A stretch of DNA of 64,000 bases, taken from assembly GCA_910575725.1 (NCBI GenBank), contig CAJTFE010000004.1, positions 62,001-126,000 of the forward strand, given 5' to 3'. This document shows positions 50,864-59,797 of the stretch, one piece after another. The notes under the pieces are model-generated. The model was not told the DNA's origin and did no database searches. It saw only the letters and a list, made by a program, of their open reading frames with translations. The DNA is from Clostridia bacterium. Its GTDB lineage: Bacteria; Bacillota; Clostridia; Lachnospirales; Lachnospiraceae. The stretch's first letter is position 1. Each line of letters begins with the position of its first letter. A program made the translations under genes and the position numbers.

Positions 50864-52576
50864 TTATTTTTTATGGGCCATATCTCGTTCCGCCTGTCTG
50901 GTGCAGTCCTTCCATTCCTTCCAGTCCGGCGCAAAATTTCCGCTTGCGAACTCCAGAAGCCAGGCCGCCGCTTGTCTGTGGGTGCATTGATTTTTAAAGA
51001 ACCGAAGCTTCGCTCCATCCGGCCTTGTAACCGTTACGGTACAGCGGCCGTCCATCTTGCTGCCGCCGTCTATCCGCATCAGAAGATAGCCGCCGGTAAG
51101 CACCAGCTCTGCCATCTGGCAGCTTCCGTCCACCAGTCCCTCTGCCACAACCTCCACATCCTCTATCGTAAACCGGTCGTGGCTCTGAAATACCCCGGAG
51201 GGAGACATCAGGGCCAGATGAGGCGGCGGAACCTCTCTCTTTACAGCCTGCTCCTTCTTCTCCCACATGGGAGTGGCTTCCCAGCCTGTCATATTGGGAA
51301 TCACGCCCTTGGCCCAGGCCTTTAGAATCTCCTCTGCCGTCTGGATGTCCGTCTCGAATACACGGCCGAAGTAATGATTTTTCCCTGCTTCTCCCACATC
51401 TGTCATTTTCAGAAACAGCTCCGCCTCCCCAAGCTCCATCATGTCCTCCAGGGTCGGATTCTCCACATCCTCCATGTCCTCATAGAAGGATGCAAAGCAC
51501 TCCATCTCCACATAGCGGACATTGTGCTGCTCGATGGGGCATCCAAGGGCCAGGGAAAAGCTTCCCTCCCCCTCCTGAAGGCATTCTGTCATAGATTGGT
51601 GAATCAAGTCCGGCGTCACACGGGAGGTTACGCTTCCGTCCGGACGGGTCAGGGTTACATTTTGCTGAATATCGGCGTCCCTGTTCCCAAGCTGGAAGGA
51701 TGACATCTCCCGGCTGCCCTGCTTGACACGGAATTCCCGGAGCAGGTTCTCCCACTCCATATCGGACTTTCCCTGCCACCTGCCGAACTCGCTGTAGGGC
51801 CTGCAGATGGCATCCGGAGCCCTTAGGGAAATGCAGTTCAAAAGAGGCTCAAGCTCCCTGGGATTTCGCAGTGACAGTATGTGATGCTGCCTGCGGTCGT
51901 CCAGAATGTGGAGCTCCACAATCCGGGTGCTGTTCACACGATCACCGCTTCTGCGGGTCCTTATCTCGTCTCTTCCGAAATAAACACGGATACGGGGGAT
52001 ACAGCCCGCCACCTCTCCCAGAATCCATTCTTTTCCCACAGCTATTTTGTCAAACCACTGGCCATTCTCTTCAATGTCCTTATCCACCATGGCAAAGAGC
52101 TCCGCTACTCCCGGAGCCGCGTCCGGATAAGGAAGCTGGGAACGGATGGAACGGGCCAGGGTACTGTTCTGCGGCCAAAAGGTATCCCTTATGGCTATGT
52201 ACGCCGTATAAATTCCCAAGAGGAACAGGGCTGCGCTCATAACAATAGACCCTGCAAACTTTGCGTATTCCATGGTCTCCCAGGCTGTTCTGTCTTCCTC
52301 CAGCATCATCCATGTGTACACGGCTGCGCAGAAAGCAAAAAACAATATAAGTACCGCAATTCCAAGCGAAGACAGCTGCTTTCTGGTTTTTTGCAGGCAG
52401 TAGCCGCCGCTTGGCATACCCGGATTCCGGCTTTTCATCCAGGCCGACGCCCCCATCGCTATCAGAAAGCTCCAGAGATATCCGATAAAGAATCCGGCCC
52501 CTGCTACAAATACAATGGAAAGAATAAGGTTCCAGGGCCAGGGAATACCGCTAAAACCCTTCTTCTTCTCTTCCAA
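50864..52576 (-). CDS. Membrane protein of unknown function
   Basis: 570 residues from a TTG start at 52576, which follows GGGGGG at the end of element S. Two N-terminal helices (about 10-45) and two more (about 70-145) precede a large cytoplasmic region. That region contains two similar halves with TRPDG motifs (VTLTRPDGSVTSRV, VTVTRPDGAKLRFF) and a FGRVFETDIQTAEEILKAWA stretch. The frame extends upstream through the repeat, which explains a longer apparent ORF. I do not recognise the family. Confidence 0.7.
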   Translation of the reverse strand: MEEKKKGFSGIPWPWNLILSIVFVAGAGFFIGYLWSFLIAMGASAWMKSRNPGMPSGGYCLQKTRKQLSSLGIAVLILFFAFCAAVYTWMMLEEDRTAWETMEYAKFAGSIVMSAALFLLGIYTAYIAIRDTFWPQNSTLARSIRSQLPYPDAAPGVAELFAMVDKDIEENGQWFDKIAVGKEWILGEVAGCIPRIRVYFGRDEIRTRRSGDRVNSTRIVELHILDDRRQHHILSLRNPRELEPLLNCISLRAPDAICRPYSEFGRWQGKSDMEWENLLREFRVKQGSREMSSFQLGNRDADIQQNVTLTRPDGSVTSRVTPDLIHQSMTECLQEGEGSFSLALGCPIEQHNVRYVEMECFASFYEDMEDVENPTLEDMMELGEAELFLKMTDVGEAGKNHYFGRVFETDIQTAEEILKAWAKGVIPNMTGWEATPMWEKKEQAVKREVPPPHLALMSPSGVFQSHDRFTIEDVEVVAEGLVDGSCQMAELVLTGGYLLMRIDGGSKMDGRCTVTVTRPDGAKLRFFKNQCTHRQAAAWLLEFASGNFAPDWKEWKDCTRQAERDMAHKK

Positions 52577-52594
52577 GCTTATCCCCCCTATTCT

Positions 52595-52719
52595 AAGTCG
52601 CTGCGCGACAGCACTAAAGGGTAAAGCTGCTTCGACACACCGGCAATGAGAGAAACTTTTATTCGAAAAAGCACTCATAAAAGTTCCTCTCGTGCGCCTT
52701 TGCAGCTTTACCGTCCAGC
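52595..52719 (-). repeat. Dispersed structured element S, copy 2
   Basis: Same 125-base layout as 2023-2146. The outer stem has changed from AAGTCGC/GCGACTT to AAGCTGC/GCAGCTT, preserving pairing. The distal hairpin GTCGC/GCGAC is unchanged. It ends at the ribosome site of the 570-residue protein. Confidence 0.75.
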
Positions 52720-52819
52720 AGATAATTTTTTTCGAAAATAGTTGACATTTCTTAGCTGGACTATTCATTTTCATTTTAACATGAGCTTATAAAAATGTCA
52801 TTAACAGTTTATCTTTATG

Positions 52820-53707
52820 TCACCCTTTTGCAGCCTCCCGGAAAATTCCAACTCCTGTATCCACCAAAAGCGCCAGCAGAATCACTGCATACAAGACCAT
52901 GGGCAGCTTCGTCTCCCCATTCAGTGCATAGGCATATGCGCTGTAGGAAACAATCAGATGCAGTATGGGCACATAGAACTTCCTGGGCCGCCGCATACAG
53001 TACACCAGAGCCCCGATATCCGCCGTCAGGCCGGCCCAGGCCGGCATGGAGGGCGCCAGGTAAGGAATGAGAATCGCCAGGAACAAAAACAGACGCAGGG
53101 CCATATCCTTCGTAATCTCTATCCGCCGCTTTACAAATACATAGAGCATAGTAAAAAGAATCCCAAAAAGGCACAGCACCGACACCTGATTGAACAGCTC
53201 CACAAAAGCCTCTTTCCCAATAATCTCATAGAAGTTCGGCCACCCCAGGTTCATGCTCTCGCTGCTCAGCCTGAACACCGCCAGCGCCCTGGCCGCTCCC
53301 ACGGCAGCCACCAGAAGCCCAAGCCACTTTTTCCTCTCTTTGTCATGAAGGGCAAAGTAATACAGACCCACGAAAAAGAAAAACACGCTATACACACTGT
53401 TCTTCCCCCACAGTGCGCTGTTGGCAATCATGGTAGGATAAATCACCAGGATGGCATAAGTTAAAAACGCCTTATTCCGATGCCGGGTATATTCGTAGAC
53501 AATCTCCCCACAATAAAAGGCCAGGATAAAATCAATGATCATGGCTCCCAGCTTCTGGCTGTCCGTCACCGTATATTCCACGACTGCCAGCCGGAGCATA
53601 ATCCCCGTTCCCGTAATGCACACTGCCAGAAGGGCATCCAGAAAGGTAAATGTAAGCTTTCCGATCTTCCAATTTTTCACAATCAGTCTTTGTAAAAACT
53701 CATCCAT
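52820..53707 (-). CDS. Degenerate mannosyltransferase-like membrane protein
   Basis: 295 residues, about eight helices. It aligns by eye with the 414-residue neighbour (SALWGKNS against SALWAQCD; KFYVPILHLIVS against RFYIPIVQILIS) but lacks the first lumenal loop and has MPAWAG where the neighbour has MHERYG. It therefore looks like a shortened paralogue without catalytic residues, perhaps a partner subunit. The genes overlap by eight bases. Confidence 0.65.
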   Translation of the reverse strand: MDEFLQRLIVKNWKIGKLTFTFLDALLAVCITGTGIMLRLAVVEYTVTDSQKLGAMIIDFILAFYCGEIVYEYTRHRNKAFLTYAILVIYPTMIANSALWGKNSVYSVFFFFVGLYYFALHDKERKKWLGLLVAAVGAARALAVFRLSSESMNLGWPNFYEIIGKEAFVELFNQVSVLCLFGILFTMLYVFVKRRIEITKDMALRLFLFLAILIPYLAPSMPAWAGLTADIGALVYCMRRPRKFYVPILHLIVSYSAYAYALNGETKLPMVLYAVILLALLVDTGVGIFREAAKG

Positions 53708-54944
53708 GCTGCCGCTTCCTCTCCTTTCCGCCGTTTGCGCCTCGAGAGCCCCCGTTTCCCATAACTGCTTCCGGAATGGGAAGCTGATTTTCCTTATCTG
53801 TCATAAAGTTCCAGATGTCCAGGCCCACTATAACCAGAAGCCCAAGCTCCGCCAGCGCCCAGACACCATAGTAAATGGCAGGCTCCTTAGCGCCCAAGTG
53901 GCTCAGATAAGCCATATAGCAGTTAAAGGAGATGAGAATCTGCACAATCGGAATGTAGAACCGCTTCCGGTTCATCACGGCATAGAGAATTGCAAGAATA
54001 TCCGCCAGACATCCGTACCGCTCATGCATATGGGGCAGGATATAGGGAGTAAGAATCGCAAAAAACAGAGCCGTCTGTACAGTGAATTCATTGGTAATGC
54101 GGTAACGCTTCTGTGCCATGGCAAACATGATACACATGAGAATCCCCAGAATCAGCCAGGTTCCCGCCTCAGCATACTCCAGAAGGAAATACTTATTTCC
54201 GATAATCTGATAGATATTGGCCCACTTAATAGACAGGGACCACACATCCTGGGCCCCCTGGGCCATATAGATATTAATGAGCTCAATCAGAGGCCGCCCG
54301 GCAATCCAGGCCGGAATAATGCTTAAGAAATACAGTCCCGGAATCCACAGGAAATGCTGGATCTTAATCTTCTTATTCACCCACAGAATCACCAGGAACG
54401 GAAAAATAAACAAAGACTGAAGCTTAAAAGCAAAAGCCATGCCGTAAAAAAACATAGCTGCCCCCGGCTTTTCCCGGAACAGGCAGTAAAAGCACAAAAG
54501 GACAAAGAGCATAAATATAATATCACACTGAGCCCAGAGGGCGCTGTCTGCCCAGATGGTAGGAACCAGCAGCATCACTCCATAAGCACAGATACCCTTG
54601 CTCTTACTTCCCGTAACCTCTGCGGCCATCCTTCCCATTACACCAGCCGCCGCAAAATCCAGTACAATATGTATCGACTTGTAGGCGGTCATGGGATTGA
54701 TGGGAAGCTTGCTGATTACCCACAGAATATATACGAAGGAGGGCGCGTAATCATACCGATCCGTGGCCAGGTAGGAAAAACCCATTTCCTTTAAATCCGA
54801 AATCCAGGGATCCCAGTACATTTCCCAATCCATGGTTGTCACGACGCGCAGAATCACCCGGATAGCAAGGCCGATAGCCGTAATTGCCGCCAGATATAAA
54901 ATATCCGCCCAATCCAGTTGATACTTTTTCAAAAGCTTCTCCAT
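53700..54944 (-). CDS. Polyprenyl-phosphate-dependent mannosyltransferase-like membrane glycosyltransferase
   Basis: 414 residues, about ten helices. A first extracytoplasmic loop with MDWEMYWDPW, a second with SALWAQCD, and the HMHERYG motif near residue 305 fit the GT-C group (PIG-M/GT87-like) that uses lipid-linked sugars outside the membrane. The GT2 gene just upstream probably makes the lipid-linked donor. Its ribosome site lies in a short element R. Confidence 0.75.
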   Translation of the reverse strand: MEKLLKKYQLDWADILYLAAITAIGLAIRVILRVVTTMDWEMYWDPWISDLKEMGFSYLATDRYDYAPSFVYILWVISKLPINPMTAYKSIHIVLDFAAAGVMGRMAAEVTGSKSKGICAYGVMLLVPTIWADSALWAQCDIIFMLFVLLCFYCLFREKPGAAMFFYGMAFAFKLQSLFIFPFLVILWVNKKIKIQHFLWIPGLYFLSIIPAWIAGRPLIELINIYMAQGAQDVWSLSIKWANIYQIIGNKYFLLEYAEAGTWLILGILMCIMFAMAQKRYRITNEFTVQTALFFAILTPYILPHMHERYGCLADILAILYAVMNRKRFYIPIVQILISFNCYMAYLSHLGAKEPAIYYGVWALAELGLLVIVGLDIWNFMTDKENQLPIPEAVMGNGGSRGANGGKERKRQHG

Positions 54945-55012
54945 ACAACACCTCTATTCCAGTTCCGTAACGTTCTTTCAATCTGCCTTCAGTCAAATAC
55001 GCCGCCTTAAGC

Positions 55013-55966
55013 TCACTCATCCAGCACCTTCTCAATAATAAACTTAGGCCGCTCCTTTGTCTCCAGATAAATCTTCCCGATATACTCTCCAACCACTCCG
55101 ATGGCCAGCAATTGCAGGCCTCCAATGGCCCAGATAGACACAATCATACTGGTCCAGCCATGAATGGTATGCCCGGTAAAGTGGACGATCAGCGAGTAGA
55201 GCAGCATGAGAATGCTCACCGCAAAAATCAAGAATCCGCATGCCGTAATCATCCGGATGGGCTTGATGCTGAAGGAGGTAATTCCGTCCGCAGCAAAGGA
55301 AAGCATTTTTTTTAAGGGATACTTGGATTCTCCGGCAAAACGCTCATGGCGTTCGTATGTTACGGTATCCGAAGGGAAACCTATCAGGGGCACAATTCCG
55401 CGGAGGAACAGATTCACCTCTTTGAATTCTTCCAGGCCGTCAAGCGCCCTTTTGCTCATCAGCCGGTAATCCGCATGGTTGTATACAATGTCTACCCCCA
55501 TGGCCTGCATCATCTTATAGAAGCTCTGGGCTGTGAATTTCTTAAAAAAGGTGTCTGTCTTCCGGGCGCTGCGCACTCCGTAGACTACGTCGTTTCCGGC
55601 GTAATATTTCTCTACCATCTTATCAATGACATCAATATCATCCTGCAGATCCGCATCTAAGGAAATGGTAATGTCCGCCTTCTCCTTGGCCGTCATCAAT
55701 CCTGCCAGAAGCGCATTTTGATGCCCTTTATTCCGCGAGAGCTTCACCCCGGAATAGATGGGATTGGAGGCGTGAAGCTCCTCAATCAGTTCCCAGGTAC
55801 GATCCTTTGAGCCGTCGTTCACAAACAAAATCCTGCTCTCACCGGAAATCATGTTCCGGTCAAGCATGGAATTCATTTTGTCAAGAAGCTGCCTGGCCGT
55901 CTCCGGAAGCACCGCCTCCTCGTTATAGCAGGGTATCACCAAATATAAAATATCATTTCCTGTCAT
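55013..55966 (-). CDS. GT2 polyprenyl-phosphate glycosyltransferase (GtrB/DPM1-like)
   Basis: 317 residues. The GT2 core (YLVIPCYNEEAVLPETARQL, FVNDGSKDRTW, KLSRNKGHQNALLAG, SLDADLQDD) is followed by two C-terminal helices (about 230-300), the layout of GtrB/PglC-like enzymes that load a sugar on undecaprenyl phosphate. It is upstream of two GT-C-like membrane proteins, giving a donor-plus-transferase set. Confidence 0.9.
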   Translation of the reverse strand: MTGNDILYLVIPCYNEEAVLPETARQLLDKMNSMLDRNMISGESRILFVNDGSKDRTWELIEELHASNPIYSGVKLSRNKGHQNALLAGLMTAKEKADITISLDADLQDDIDVIDKMVEKYYAGNDVVYGVRSARKTDTFFKKFTAQSFYKMMQAMGVDIVYNHADYRLMSKRALDGLEEFKEVNLFLRGIVPLIGFPSDTVTYERHERFAGESKYPLKKMLSFAADGITSFSIKPIRMITACGFLIFAVSILMLLYSLIVHFTGHTIHGWTSMIVSIWAIGGLQLLAIGVVGEYIGKIYLETKERPKFIIEKVLDE

Positions 55967-55974
55967 CTAGCTTT

Positions 55975-56034
55975 CTCCATATTCCAGTTCCAGTTCCGTA
56001 ATATCTCTTACAGCACACCTGTATGAAATCAGTT
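55975..56034 (-). repeat. Element R, truncated copy before the GT2 gene
   Basis: Shares ATTTCATAC-GGTGT and GATATTACGGAACTGGAA with the dapL copy; the distal arm is lost into the end of rfbD. The GGAACT unit is duplicated. Confidence 0.6.
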
Positions 56035-56894
56035 TACAGTAACTCCTTCATATAAGCTTCAATTGCCTCCCGCCAGTCTGAGAACCTGAAATCCGTCGTC
56101 AGCTTCAGCATATAATTCTCCAGAATCGAGTACGCAGGCCGATCGGCAGCAGCCGGGAAACGGCGCTTATACTCCTCTGAGGTGATCGGCTCTATCTCTG
56201 TCTTTTTTCCTGCCAGCCTTAAGACGGTCTTGGCAAATTCTGCCCAGTTGGTATCCCCTTCGCAGGTTCCGTGGAACAGGCCGTAATTATCCGTAGGCAG
56301 CAGATACTTCACAGCCTTTGCAAGCTCCAGAGCGCTGGTAGGCGTCCCCACCTGATCCATTACCACGCCGATGGTATCGTTCGTCTCTGCAAGCTTCAGC
56401 ATCGTCTTGGCAAAGTTGTGCCCGTCCCCGTAGAGCCAGGCTGTCCGGATAATAAAGAAATGATCGGAAAAATCCCGGACAAACTGCTCTCCTGCCAGCT
56501 TGGTAGAGCCGTACATGCTTTTCGGCGCCGGCGTATCAAACTCTGTCAGCGGTTTTTCACACATATCCCCAGAAAATACATAGTCGGTAGAAATGTGCAT
56601 CAGCTTTGCCTTTACATCCGTGGCCGCTATCGCAAGGTTTCTGGCTCCAACGGCATTGATTTTCCAAGCCAGATCCACATCGGTCTCACACTTGTCCACA
56701 TTGGTATAGGCGGCGCAGTTAATAATTGCACAGGGCTTTACCTCACGGGCAAAAGCCAGTACCTCCTCTACCTTTGTGATATCCAGTTCTCCCACATCTG
56801 TGTTGACCAGCTCATATTCCGTACTTCCTGCATACTGCTGATTGACTGCCCGTCCAAGCTGTCCGTTGCAGCCTGTGATCATAATCTTTTTCAT
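56034..56894 (-). CDS. rfbD: dTDP-4-dehydrorhamnose reductase
   Basis: 286 residues from the ATG at 56894 after AAGGAGAT. An extended SDR fold: MITGCNGQLGRAVNQQY, DITKVEEV, NCAAYTNVDKCE, HISTDYVFSGD and the catalytic YGSTKLAGE. Last step of dTDP-L-rhamnose synthesis. rfbA, rfbB and rfbC are not in the window. Confidence 0.93.
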   Translation of the reverse strand: MKKIMITGCNGQLGRAVNQQYAGSTEYELVNTDVGELDITKVEEVLAFAREVKPCAIINCAAYTNVDKCETDVDLAWKINAVGARNLAIAATDVKAKLMHISTDYVFSGDMCEKPLTEFDTPAPKSMYGSTKLAGEQFVRDFSDHFFIIRTAWLYGDGHNFAKTMLKLAETNDTIGVVMDQVGTPTSALELAKAVKYLLPTDNYGLFHGTCEGDTNWAEFAKTVLRLAGKKTEIEPITSEEYKRRFPAAADRPAYSILENYMLKLTTDFRFSDWREAIEAYMKELL

Positions 56895-56979
56895 AAAGAT
56901 CTCCTTCCTTATTTTCCATTTTACAGCTCTCTTCCTGTGCACCTTATCTGACACTTACAAAAGCTGTGCTGCATTTTTA

Positions 56980-57006
56980 GTTACTATTCACTTTGTGCCC
57001 AGTAAC
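56980..57006. repeat. Element P, copy between rfbD and the DUF2304 gene
   Basis: GTTACTA and CAGTAAC arms around TTCACTTTGTGCC; it is the inverted orientation of the 38290 copy. Confidence 0.65.
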
Positions 57007-57011
57007 CATTT

Positions 57012-57404
57012 TTATTCTGATTTGCTTTCTTTCTCCTGCCGGGTTTCTTTCAGAAGCTCTTTTTGTTCATCCCTGTGTTCCTTTTCCTCCAGAGCCAGCT
57101 CCTGGGTCAGATCCTTGACCTTATTTTCCAGGGAGGAAAGTTCGATGGTCATAAAGAAAAGCTTCACCATCAGCACAAAGATAAACAGCAGGAAAATAAA
57201 ATTAACGGGAAGCTGCATCCCGATCATTCTCGTAAACATGGATACCAGCCAGGGAAACAGACTGAATACAATCAGTACGCCGGAAAAAAGAATCCAGAAA
57301 ATCGCATATTCAATCTGCAGCTTCGACTGCCGGATACGTTTTAAAATATAGTAGGTGGTGAACAAGGACACCACAATCAAAAGGATGCGAAATACAGGCG
57401 TCAT
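57012..57404 (-). CDS. DUF2304 membrane protein
   Basis: 130 residues. Three helices in the first 90 residues with QSKLQIEYAIFWILFSGVLI, then a charged coiled-coil tail. DUF2304 proteins sit next to polyprenyl-phosphate glycosyltransferases in many glycan loci; role not established. Its ATG overlaps the stop of the GT2 gene by four bases (ATGA). Confidence 0.85.
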   Translation of the reverse strand: MTPVFRILLIVVSLFTTYYILKRIRQSKLQIEYAIFWILFSGVLIVFSLFPWLVSMFTRMIGMQLPVNFIFLLFIFVLMVKLFFMTIELSSLENKVKDLTQELALEEKEHRDEQKELLKETRQEKESKSE

Positions 57405-58102
57405 TTTGTGTTTACCTCCCTGCGCTTACGAAAGTTCTGTATAAAAAGGATCGACAACAGCATCCGCAGCATATACATCACGGAACGGGAAAGATTGAGA
57501 TAGCTTTCCCCCGCAATCCGCTCATCCATCTCCACCTGTACCTCCGCAATGGTCGCGCCCTGCTTCAGAAGATAAGAAATGGTATCCGGCTCCGGCCCGT
57601 AATTGAGATTCAAAGCAAACTCGGCTATCATTTTTTTGTTAAACATGCGCATGCCGGAGGTGGGATCCTTAACCTTTCTTCCTGTAGTCAGCCTGGTGGC
57701 TAAAGAAATCAGGTTGCTCCCGAGCATCCGCATGGAATGAGGCTTTTTTTTCGTTACAAACCGGGAGCCGATGACAATGTCGTAGCCTTCCTGAATCTTG
57801 TCAAGCATGGGAGCTATAAACTCCGGCCGGTGCTGTCCGTCTGCGTCAAACTGAATGGCATAATCGTAGCCTCTGCGGTAAGCATATTTGAGCCCTGTCT
57901 GGAAGGCGCCGGCCAGTCCCAGATTCACCGGCAGGTCTACCAGCTCATAGCCTCTCTTCCGGCAGAGCCTGGCTGTATTGTCTGAGGAGCCGTCATTGAT
58001 CACCACATAATCATAGGCGGAATAATGCTTCTTCAGATTCTCAATCACACGCTCGATATTCTCTTCTTCATTGTACGCCGGAATAATCACCAGACATTTC
58101 AT
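57401..58102 (-). CDS. GT2 family glycosyltransferase
   Basis: 233 residues from the ATG at 58102 after AGGAG. KCLVIIPAYNEEENIERVI, VINDGSSDNTA, NLGLAGAFQTGL and QFDADGQHRPEF define a DPM1/GT2 enzyme. It lacks long C-terminal helices; the DUF2304 protein that follows probably provides the membrane part. The upstream open frame is only the end of the DUF6056 gene region. Confidence 0.9.
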   Translation of the reverse strand: MKCLVIIPAYNEEENIERVIENLKKHYSAYDYVVINDGSSDNTARLCRKRGYELVDLPVNLGLAGAFQTGLKYAYRRGYDYAIQFDADGQHRPEFIAPMLDKIQEGYDIVIGSRFVTKKKPHSMRMLGSNLISLATRLTTGRKVKDPTSGMRMFNKKMIAEFALNLNYGPEPDTISYLLKQGATIAEVQVEMDERIAGESYLNLSRSVMYMLRMLLSILFIQNFRKRREVNTK

Positions 58103-58112
58103 TTGTTTTCTC

Positions 58113-59717
58113 CTATTCCAGTTCCGCTTCCTCGCTGCTGTCTTCGGCTTCTCCTGCGGAATCTTCCCCGGTTTCCTCTTCCTCCGGTACAAGCTTCACC
58201 ATATAATCCTTGTCATAATAGTCACACATAGCCTGATTGCGGCTCTCATCCGGGTCCGGAGTCAGCGTTCCGAAATACAAAAGCTCCGGACGGTACGTTA
58301 CCTCTTCCACCACTACCTCCCTAAGACTGGGATCGTTGTACATGGCCTCGCGCTCCTTAATCTCCCTATGATATACCTGAGCCTCCCCGTAAACCATGGA
58401 CTTAAGAGCTGTGGCAGACGTAATCTCCTCCAAATCTCGGACAATATTGATCTTCAAAAAACCGAGAATCACACAGAAAACAGCCAGTACTCCCAGTATA
58501 AGCGGAGCCAGATCCCGGACAAGCTTCTGAATCTGCTCCTCGCACTTTTCATACTTACGCCTCAGCCAGCCCGCATAGTATATCACATTCGCCGTGTAAA
58601 ACATAATCACCCCATAGTAAAGGATATTGTAATAACGTCCCCCCGAGATGAACCGCACGGCGTAGATGGCCGGCACCCACATTACCACTACCATACTGTA
58701 GCTTACCAGGGTAAACATAAGAGGACAGCGGAAAGAAAACTTTGTATCCTTAAGCTTGTACAGCATATAGACAAACAAGCCGATCATAACCAGGGCGATG
58801 ACCACATTGGTACATTCAAACAGGTATTCCAGCGATTTGGTATAGGATTTATAAACAGCCTCCACCGGCGTGCGCGGCTCAAAATTCGACTGCCTGCGGC
58901 TGTTTCCGGGCGCAGCCACATTCAGAATAAAGCCTGCGAAAAATATCACATTCATAACTGTTATCTGAATCTTCATGCTCTTCTCATACTGCTTCCCAAT
59001 CAAGACATCCAACAGATTCAGAACCAGCAGTACCGCCGTCAGAAGCAGGATCGGATACATGCCGCCGGACAAAAGGAACGCCATGGCCGTCATTGCCGCC
59101 ATCCGTTTTGCTGTGATACGCTTCTCATATTTGCACAGAAACAGCATGGCAAAGAGCACCAGCATAACCCCGAACATGCCTGTATAGCCGATACTTCCGA
59201 TCCACCAGTAAAATGCCTCAAGCCCCACCGGAACATACTGGATACAAAGGGTCATAACCAGAACCGCAATTATCATTGCCACATGCTTCGACAGGCCCAG
59301 AATCCGGTGAAGTACAATCTTTGAAAAGTAAACAAAGCCTCCGATAAACAGTCCCAGCAGAATAAAGGTATGGGTAAAGGTCAGCTTTTCCGTAAAAATG
59401 GAAGGCCGCAGGGCTCCTATCACGGCAAAGGTAAACGTACCCTGCCAGCCGTGCCACAGGTTCACAGAACGCTGGACTGCCGCCTTTAGTACGGGAATAA
59501 TACAGCCAAGTCCCTTATTTTCCACAAAAGCCCGGTGGGTCAGAATCCCATAATTGAAGTCGTCCATAACGGGATGGTTAAAAAAACTTAAAACCAGAAT
59601 CGGAAGCAGGCTGATGCCGAAGCAGGCCCACAAAAAGCGTTCCTGATTCTTCTCTTCCTTCATCCAGTCCAGAATCCTTTTCCACAGCTCATTTGTTATT
59701 TGATAAATCAGTTCCAA
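58113..59717 (-). CDS. DUF6056-like multi-pass membrane protein
   Basis: 534 residues from a TTG start at 59717 with AGGTGA seven bases upstream. About eleven helices, a first loop with HPVMDDFNYGILTHRAF (acidic pair as in GT-C enzymes), NLWHGWQGTFTF, and a C-terminal soluble acidic tail. DUF6056 proteins are probable GT-C transferases of surface glycans. The stop codon lies in GGAACTGGAATAGGAG, which is also the ribosome site of the next gene. Confidence 0.7.
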   Translation of the reverse strand: MELIYQITNELWKRILDWMKEEKNQERFLWACFGISLLPILVLSFFNHPVMDDFNYGILTHRAFVENKGLGCIIPVLKAAVQRSVNLWHGWQGTFTFAVIGALRPSIFTEKLTFTHTFILLGLFIGGFVYFSKIVLHRILGLSKHVAMIIAVLVMTLCIQYVPVGLEAFYWWIGSIGYTGMFGVMLVLFAMLFLCKYEKRITAKRMAAMTAMAFLLSGGMYPILLLTAVLLVLNLLDVLIGKQYEKSMKIQITVMNVIFFAGFILNVAAPGNSRRQSNFEPRTPVEAVYKSYTKSLEYLFECTNVVIALVMIGLFVYMLYKLKDTKFSFRCPLMFTLVSYSMVVVMWVPAIYAVRFISGGRYYNILYYGVIMFYTANVIYYAGWLRRKYEKCEEQIQKLVRDLAPLILGVLAVFCVILGFLKINIVRDLEEITSATALKSMVYGEAQVYHREIKEREAMYNDPSLREVVVEEVTYRPELLYFGTLTPDPDESRNQAMCDYYDKDYMVKLVPEEEETGEDSAGEAEDSSEEAELE

Positions 59718-59797
59718 TTTTAATCACCTTCTGTTATCTGTTATTATGTCTTTTGTCACTGTCTCAGCATGGCACTGACATTTTCCTTCTGTGTAGT

